Source of the DNA: Prorocentrum cordatum
Lineage: Eukaryota; Sar; Dinophyceae; Prorocentrales; Prorocentraceae
Length of the DNA stretch: 64,000 nucleotides
NCBI GenBank assembly: GCA_963575745.1
Contig: CAUYUJ010010435.1
Span: 1-64,000, forward strand
Direction of reading: 5' to 3'
Shown: in pieces, positions 58,944-64,000 of the stretch
How positions within the stretch are numbered: position 1 is the first letter of the stretch
How the letters are laid out: each line of letters opens with the position of its first letter
Made by a program: the position numbers and the translations under genes
The notes under the pieces: generated by a model
Database searches by the model: none
What the model was told of the DNA's origin: nothing
Seen by the model: the letters and a program-made list of their open reading frames with translations, nothing else

Positions 58944-59152
58944 TGGACGCCCGAAATGGGTACCGAAAAAACGGGTACAATGCCTAACAGCAAATGTTGT
59001 CCCAAACCAACAGCGGCCGCTGTTGGACAGGCGGCCCTCTGTCTCAAATGGACACAGGCCGCGGCGGCGTGGACAGCGAATCCTGCCCCAATTGAACAGG
59101 AACTGCTGTTGGGCATTGCACCCATTCTTTCAATACCCATTTCGGGCGTCCA
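58944..59152. mobile_element. Family E inverted-repeat element, copy 2
   Basis: TGGACGCCCGAAATGGGTA on the left mirrors TACCCATTTCGGGCGTCCA on the right, continuing through ACGGGTACAATGCC/GGCATTGCACCCAT for arms of about 41 bp. The interior contains CAGCGGCCGCTG. Confidence 0.88.
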
Positions 59153-59288
59153 GAGTAGCCGCATCCGCCTTGAACAGCCGCGCGGCTCTAGAGATGGCTC
59201 CAGGAGTGGAGGGATCGATTCTCTGCACCGCCTCCAGCGCCAGGGGTTTCAGAGCACCCAGGGCCCCCCACGCAATTCCTCCTGACGC

Positions 59289-59640
59289 TCAGGCGGGGCG
59301 GTCCAACAGTCGCTCCAGAAACTGTGGCGATGCTGCACGGCGCATAATCCATGAGCTGCTTCGGTAATCGTTTGACTCCGGTGGGGGGGTGAGGTATTCA
59401 AAATTAGCTCCCTGCTCATGCTTTATCCAAGAGTGCACTCGCCAGGCTCCTTGGGGAAGGGCCTTCAACAGCCGCTGCTTCACACCAGCCTTCGACGCCG
59501 CCTGAGCTTGCGAACAAGCTTTCGCGCCCGCATCGTAGCGCGCACTGCTGAGTTGTTCAAGGCTAGGCAGATCCTGGAAACGCAGGCAAGCTGAGTCACA
59601 CACCATTCGGCAGGTCGCGGGCCCCCTGGAGGCCATGACA
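59289..59640 (-). pseudogene. Possible LINE endonuclease-RT linker fragment
   Basis: ARYDAGAKACSQAQAASK, QGAWRVHSWIKHEQ and FLERLLDRPA resemble the segment between endonuclease and RT of the plus-strand LINE (GMGWAHRWTKRLE at about 16807). It lies upstream, in minus-strand sense, of the RT fragment at 56974. It could therefore be part of the same element, now separated by the 57-59 kb repeats. Confidence 0.4.
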
Positions 59641-59889
59641 GATGCACTTGCCCAGACAGGCCCTGCAACCTTCTAGCTGCCCACTCAAGTGTCTGCAAAG
59701 ACCCACGGACTCGACACGACCAGTATCCCCCAGAACCTGAGAAACATGAGCCCATAAGCAAAAGTTTTGTTGTTATTGTTTTTGGTATAAATAATCTGCC
59801 CACCGAAACCTCTCCTTCCAATGTTGGATTCCGAAAAACATGGATCATCTCCACATGCGCTACCTTCACGCAGTTCCTGATCAGCTGCA

Positions 59890-60090
59890 ACTGCCCGCCG
59901 GCAGGGGCCGTAACGCGCGTTATTCCCCCTGCCCTCTCCCCCCCTGCCCCCCCGCCCCAGGACGTGACACGCTCCCTCCTTCAGTGCGTCCCCGGCACTG
60001 CCGCAGTGCATCCGGCACCAGAGTTTGGCCGGGGAAGGGGGGGGGGGGCGCTACGTTATGCCCCCTCCCCCTCCCGTCCCCCCGCCCTTC
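59890..60090. repeat. Dispersed repeat family J, copy 1
   Basis: AACGCGCGTTATTCCCCCTGCC, GTCCCCGGCACTGCCGCA(G/A)TGC, TCCGGCACCA and GCTACGTTATGCC occur in this order here and at 63630-63775. Ends GGGGCCGTAACG and CGTTATGCCCC are inverted. Confidence 0.75.
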
Positions 60091-60729
60091 CCCCCCAAAT
60101 CCCGAACCCAAAGTGTTCCACGGAACAGTTGAACAGTTTGGGTTCGGAAGGGCTTCGGTATTCTTTAGGTTGTTCTGCCTTCGGTATTCTTAGGTTGTTC
60201 CATGCCTGCTCCTCTAGCCCTCGTGCACGCACGCAGCCTCCTCCATCCTCGGACCTCCTCATAGTTCCTCCTCCGTGGATTCATTCGACGCGGCGAGAGA
60301 GGAAGGAGGGGCGGGTGGGAGAAGAGCGAGGAGACGGAGAATGGAGGTGCAGAGGCAGCGAGGAGGGTGAACCCAGACCTTCGATGTCTTGTTTTCTTCA
60401 CTGCAGGATTCCCCGAGCTCTGGGGACCACTTCCTTGCGGCAGGTTCTTCATGCCAGATGGTTTTGGTTAGGGTCCCGGGGCCTGGCGAGGGCCCCCAGA
60501 CGCCGAATAAGCACCCGCGTGCGGGCCGCGCCGCGGCCTCGGGTCGGCCCTCCGGGAGGGATCTCGTTGACGCAGTAGAGACCCCCACTGCGTGCTGGAT
60601 CTGTTACGGGGCGCCCATCCCGTAGAACCCCTTTCTGGATTCTGTAGCAGTTCGGAGCAGGCCAGGAGCTGTAACGGCAACCAGCGCGACGGTCCGCACA
60701 TGGGCATTCCTGTAGGCCGGAGCTTTATT
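60091..60729. other. Unassigned sequence
   Basis: No recognised gene. The 60445-60500 part resembles family I (GGGTCCCGGGGCCTGGCGAG). Confidence 0.4.
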
Positions 60730-61689
60730 TAATCGCTTCGCTCATTCCGCCGGCCCATATCGCGCACCGCCGTTGACTGGCCGAGTGGCCGTCGGCAGTG
60801 CGGAGCTGCAGGGGGCGGGGGACTCAGGTTGTGCCTCTTTTGTCGTGTCGGACGGTGGCAGGCGTTGAATGGGAACGTTGATTCTCGTGTAGTGCTGATG
60901 TCCTCTGTCGTTGCGGACGCGGGCGGCAAGGAACAGTTTTTTGTTTCTCCTCTTCGTCGTGTTTTCTTGCGTGCTGGGGGGGCATTTGGGTGGCCTGCAG
61001 GGGCCGCTTGGGGGCTTCTTGGGGGCCTCCTGAGGGCCTGTTGGGGGCCTCTTTGGGGCCTCTTAGGGGCCTCTTGGGGCCTCCTGGGGACTTCTGAGGG
61101 CCGAGGGCTCGAAATATTGTTTCGTGTTCCCCCCCTGGGGCCTCTCTTGGGGCGTCCTTGGGGCCCTCTTGGGCCGTCTTGGAGCCCTCTTGGGCCGTCT
61201 TGGGGCCCTCTTGGGGGCCTCTTGGGCCCTCTTGGGGCGGTCTTGGGGTCTTCTTGGGCCGTCTTGGGGTGTCGTGAAGCCGAAAAGGTGGAAACGTGAA
61301 AATTCATCCAAAACCTTAGGAAAAGCAATGAATTTTGCCTCTTGGGGCCCTCTCGGGAGTGCTCTTGGAGGCCTCTTGGGGCGTCTGGGGGCCATCGTGG
61401 GCGTCTTGGAGCGATCTTGTGGCATCTCGGACCCCTCATGTAGCATCTTGAAGGCCTCTTGGAAGCCTCTTGGCCCTTCTTGGGGCTCTCGGGGACGTCT
61501 CGGAGCCGCGTTGGTGCGCTGCTGGAGCGCCCTGGTGACTCCTCCCGGGACTCTCTCAGGACCTTGCCGGGGTACTTTCCGCCCGGGGACCCCCAGGGGC
61601 CGCCCCGCGCGCGCGAAGTAGAAATATAGAAAGATTGTAAAGCAGTCACCGGAGATCTTAGCACGCCTCTGGCCCGTTGGGCCGGCGAA
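60730..61689. mobile_element. Family H element with CTTGGGGCC interior, copy 2
   Basis: Same ends and order as 42018-42873. Left ATTCCGCCGGCCCA (60744 on) and right TGGGCCGGCGAAT (61678 on) form an imperfect inverted pair. The interior has about 100 bp more sequence at its left. The reverse-strand poly-(R/P/G) frame is not a gene. Confidence 0.8.
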
Positions 61690-62331
61690 TAAGGCACTCC
61701 CACATGTAGGTCGGCTGGCCCACCCACCTGTCAGGCTGCGACCCGCGGGCCGGTTGAATTCCCTGCATGTCTTTGGCCCCCCCGCCATTGCCTACGTGGT
61801 AGCACGAGCACCGAGAATCCCGAAGCTGGGAACACCCCGGGCACCTCGTCAGCATATGGCCCCGGTCAGCAGACAGTCCCTCGTGCGAGGTACTTCTCCA
61901 GCCCAGAGCCACGCCCGCCAGAGCCTCGTTAGCCGCGTCAACCACGTGCCGTTGGCGCCCTTCCACCCTGGAGGGTAGCCCGCGAAACCTCCGGCGAGCC
62001 GGAGGGGGCGGGAGAGGCTGCCACAGCGCCGTGGGATCGTTCCCGCTCCCCGCCAGACTTTCGTCGGTAGGTGAGGTTGGACTTTCGGCAGCAGTGTGGC
62101 AAGGACATGGGTACAGCCACCTCCGAGCCTCCCCCTGCCGGGCCGCGGCCGTAGCCGTAGCCGGGGAGCCCCAGACGCCGAAAGCGACAGAACCATCGTC
62201 TTGATTGTTGTTGATACGCTGGAGGTTCGGAAAGCAGCACCTCGCTGGGGCGGACGGGCCTGGACTTGTTCCAGAGCGTTCCAGAGCGCATTGGAACGGC
62301 GCGCGGCGCCCGATACCTCCCCAGGGCTCCT
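61690..62331 (-). other. Unassigned; weak minus-strand coding hint
   Basis: One minus-strand frame (61966-61658) reads RQRHVVDAANEALAGVALGW and GHMLTRCPGCSQLRDSRCSC, with two close Cys groups. It could be a decayed retroelement tail, but no family was identified. Confidence 0.2.
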
Positions 62332-62550
62332 TCCGATTCCTCGGATTCGATTCGAGTTCGATGGCCTCCGATTCCGATGCGATTCGACTTCGGATTCCGA
62401 TTTGGCTTCTGATTTCCCAACGGAGGCCTTACGGCCTGCCGATTTCCTCCGATCCGACTTCTCCCGGCGGGGCTGCCGATTTCCGCCGATCCGATCAATT
62501 TCGATCGCCGATCCGACTCGTCGATTCGATTCTGGGCTCTCCTGCCCATT
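62332..62550. repeat. TCCGATTC degenerate repeat
   Basis: TCCGATTC, GATTCGA and GATCCGA words recur about 20 times. Confidence 0.8.
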
Positions 62551-62769
62551 GTGGGGCCCCATTTGTTGAGTAGGAGATCGACTACAGATTTGGTTTACCC
62601 CAGACTTGATTTTCTCGCCGAGTTTACGAAACATACGATGGAGCGCGCGACGTTGTTTTCTCGCACGCTCGACGGACATTCTGGGCTCTCCGCCTCCCCC
62701 AAGCCCCCGATCCTCAGAGAGTTCCGATCTACATCGGTCCGATTCTGTCTCGCTTCTGCCTTCGTCTCC
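62551..62769. other. Unassigned spacer
   Basis: Short stretch, no gene recognised. Confidence 0.4.
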
Positions 62770-63090
62770 AGGGCCGCGCCCTCGCGTCGTCATCGTCGTC
62801 GTCGTCGCCGTCGTCGCCGTCGTCGGCGGCGGCGTCGGCGTCGTCGTCGTCGTCGTCGTCCTCCCGCAGGGCTGCTGCTGCTGCCCGCGCTGCTGGGGGC
62901 GGCGGCCGCCGGCGGGGGCGGCCCGCCCGCCTCGCGGGAGAGGCAGCTGCCGAGGGTGGCAGGCGGGGCGGCCTCCTCTGAGGGGCCTGGTTTCCACCAC
63001 CACCACCAGAAGTTTTGGGGGGGGTCCTCCCTCTCCTCCTCCTCCTCCTCCTCCTCCTCCTCCTCCTCCTCCTCCTCCTCCTCCTCCTCC

Positions 63091-63130
<40 letters not shown>

Positions 63131-63195
63131 CATCCTCATCCTCATCCTCCTCCTCCTCCTCCTCCTCCTCCTCCTCTTCCTCCTCCTCGTCCTCC
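62770..63195. repeat. CGTCGT, (TCC)n and (ATC)n runs
   Basis: CGTCGTC at 62780-62860, GC-rich sequence, TCC at 63030-63090, ATC at 63091-63125 and TCC again at 63126-63195. Confidence 0.93.
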
Positions 63196-63334
63196 ACCTC
63201 CTTTCCCCCGCTCCAACTTATGGTGGTGGTGATTGTGGGAAGCAGGCCCATCATCCTCTCGGGCGGGCGGTACGGGTGGGGGCACCTCGGTGGGTGGGGG
63301 AGGGGGACCTAGATGGGGGGGTACGAAGCCAGGA

Positions 63335-63493
63335 CTAAGTCGGGCATGTCCCTCTACGGGAGGAATATTTAAAGACAGTCAAGAAATAGTTTGGGGACGA
63401 TGTTTGACTATTTTGGAATCTGTTTTGAGTATGCTCTCTCTATGTGTTGTTTTTCGTCCAACATGCGCGTGTAGGGGGACACGCCCGACCGAA
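63335..63493. mobile_element. Family A inverted-repeat element, copy 6 (8-bp TSD)
   Basis: CTAAGTCGGGCATGTCC to GGACACGCCCGACCGAA, flanked by perfect AGCCAGGA repeats (63327-63334 and 63494-63501). Confidence 0.92.
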
Positions 63494-64000
63494 AGCCAGG
63501 ACGAAGATGAATTCCCAAACATACTCACGTCGTGAACAAAAATCAGGACGGGAGGGTCGTCGCCGTTTTCAGCCTCTGGGGGCCCTCTGCGTGGGGGGGG
63601 GACCGAGAGAGTGCTTTTTTGCCCTCTGGGCCACAACGCGCGTTCTGCCCCCTCCCTTCCCTCCCCCAAATCGCGACGCTCCACCCCTGCGTGCGTCCCC
63701 AGCACTGCCGCAATGCGTCCGGCACCACTGTCTGGGGGGGGTGGGTGCGCTACGTTATGCCTCCCCCCCATAACGCCTCCCCCCCATAACGCCCGTTATG
63801 GCCGCGAATAAAAAAATGCGCTCAAAGGGGGGGTCCTAACAGTTGGGGTAAGACGAAGCCAGGACGAGGATAAATTCCCAGACGTGCCCGCGTTGTGACA
63901 ATCAGGACGGGAGTTTTTCCACCGTTTTCAGCCCTGGGGGGCCCTCACGGGGCCCCAGGACCGTCCAACAACAACTCGGGATGAAGATCCGTTCCCACGG
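63494..64000. repeat. Direct duplication (family I) with family J inside
   Basis: GCCAGGACGA(A/G)GAT(G/A)AATTCCCA(A/G)AC at 63495 and 63852 leads into GTGA...CAGGACGGGAG, CCGTTTTCAGCC and GGGGGCCCTC in both copies. Family J copy 2 (63630-63775) lies between them. The second copy runs off the window. Confidence 0.8.

Noticed and set aside
60729-61788. 332- and 241-codon minus-strand frames rich in Arg/Pro/Gly
   Set aside because: They translate the CTTGGGGCC repeats of family H; the homologous copy at 42 kb gives the same low-complexity peptide.

Overview
The window looks like intergenic, retroelement-rich nuclear DNA of a dinoflagellate. The genus cannot be fixed from this sequence. The evidence is: non-LTR retrotransposon proteins of the type I associate with dinoflagellate genomes (short zinc-ribbon/coiled-coil ORF1; ORF2 with endonuclease, reverse transcriptase, RNase H and Cys/His tail); sequences resembling the dinoflagellate spliced leader upstream of reading frames; G/C-ending codons; and a very high load of (TCC)n/(GGA)n tracts, minisatellites and small inverted-repeat elements. 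There is no sign of bacterial operons, rRNA, CRISPR or phage. No tRNA was recognised by eye.

Layout. 1-2.4 kb: unassigned DNA, a 0.9 kb GAT/GGT microsatellite and a TCC tract. 2.4-6.0 kb: a 5'-truncated non-LTR element with reverse transcriptase, three C2H2-like zinc fingers and an overlapping second ORF. 6.5-7.8 kb: small inverted-repeat elements. 8.28-9.28 kb: the most gene-like non-transposon locus, a 298-residue reading frame with six CxCGG[FY]HxxC motifs, preceded by a possible relict spliced leader. 9.3-14.1 kb: duplications, small elements and a facing (GGA)n/(TCC)n pair. 14.1-20.2 kb: a near full-length LINE with intact ORF1 and ORF2 broken by four stops and two frameshifts. 20-32 kb: mostly small inverted-repeat elements and tandem arrays. 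32.3-34.7 kb: one small element, with a perfect 8-bp target duplication, that contains 2.2 kb of satellite DNA. 35-53 kb: GC-rich repeats, minisatellites, a dispersed 0.9 kb element and a 1.39 kb tandem duplication. 54-60 kb: a decayed minus-strand LINE split by a 152-bp tandem array. 60-64 kb: a second copy of the 0.9 kb element and more repeats.

How it fits together. Almost everything with coding character belongs to retrotransposons. LINE machinery could have supplied the reverse transcription needed to create an intronless, leader-tagged gene such as the 8.4 kb locus, but that is inference. Several small inverted-repeat families carry target-site duplications (8 bp, about 9 bp, or TA), which indicates DNA-transposon mobilisation by transposases not encoded here. 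The CxCGG-motif gene is the best candidate for something undescribed. Family letters A-L are labels used only in this answer.
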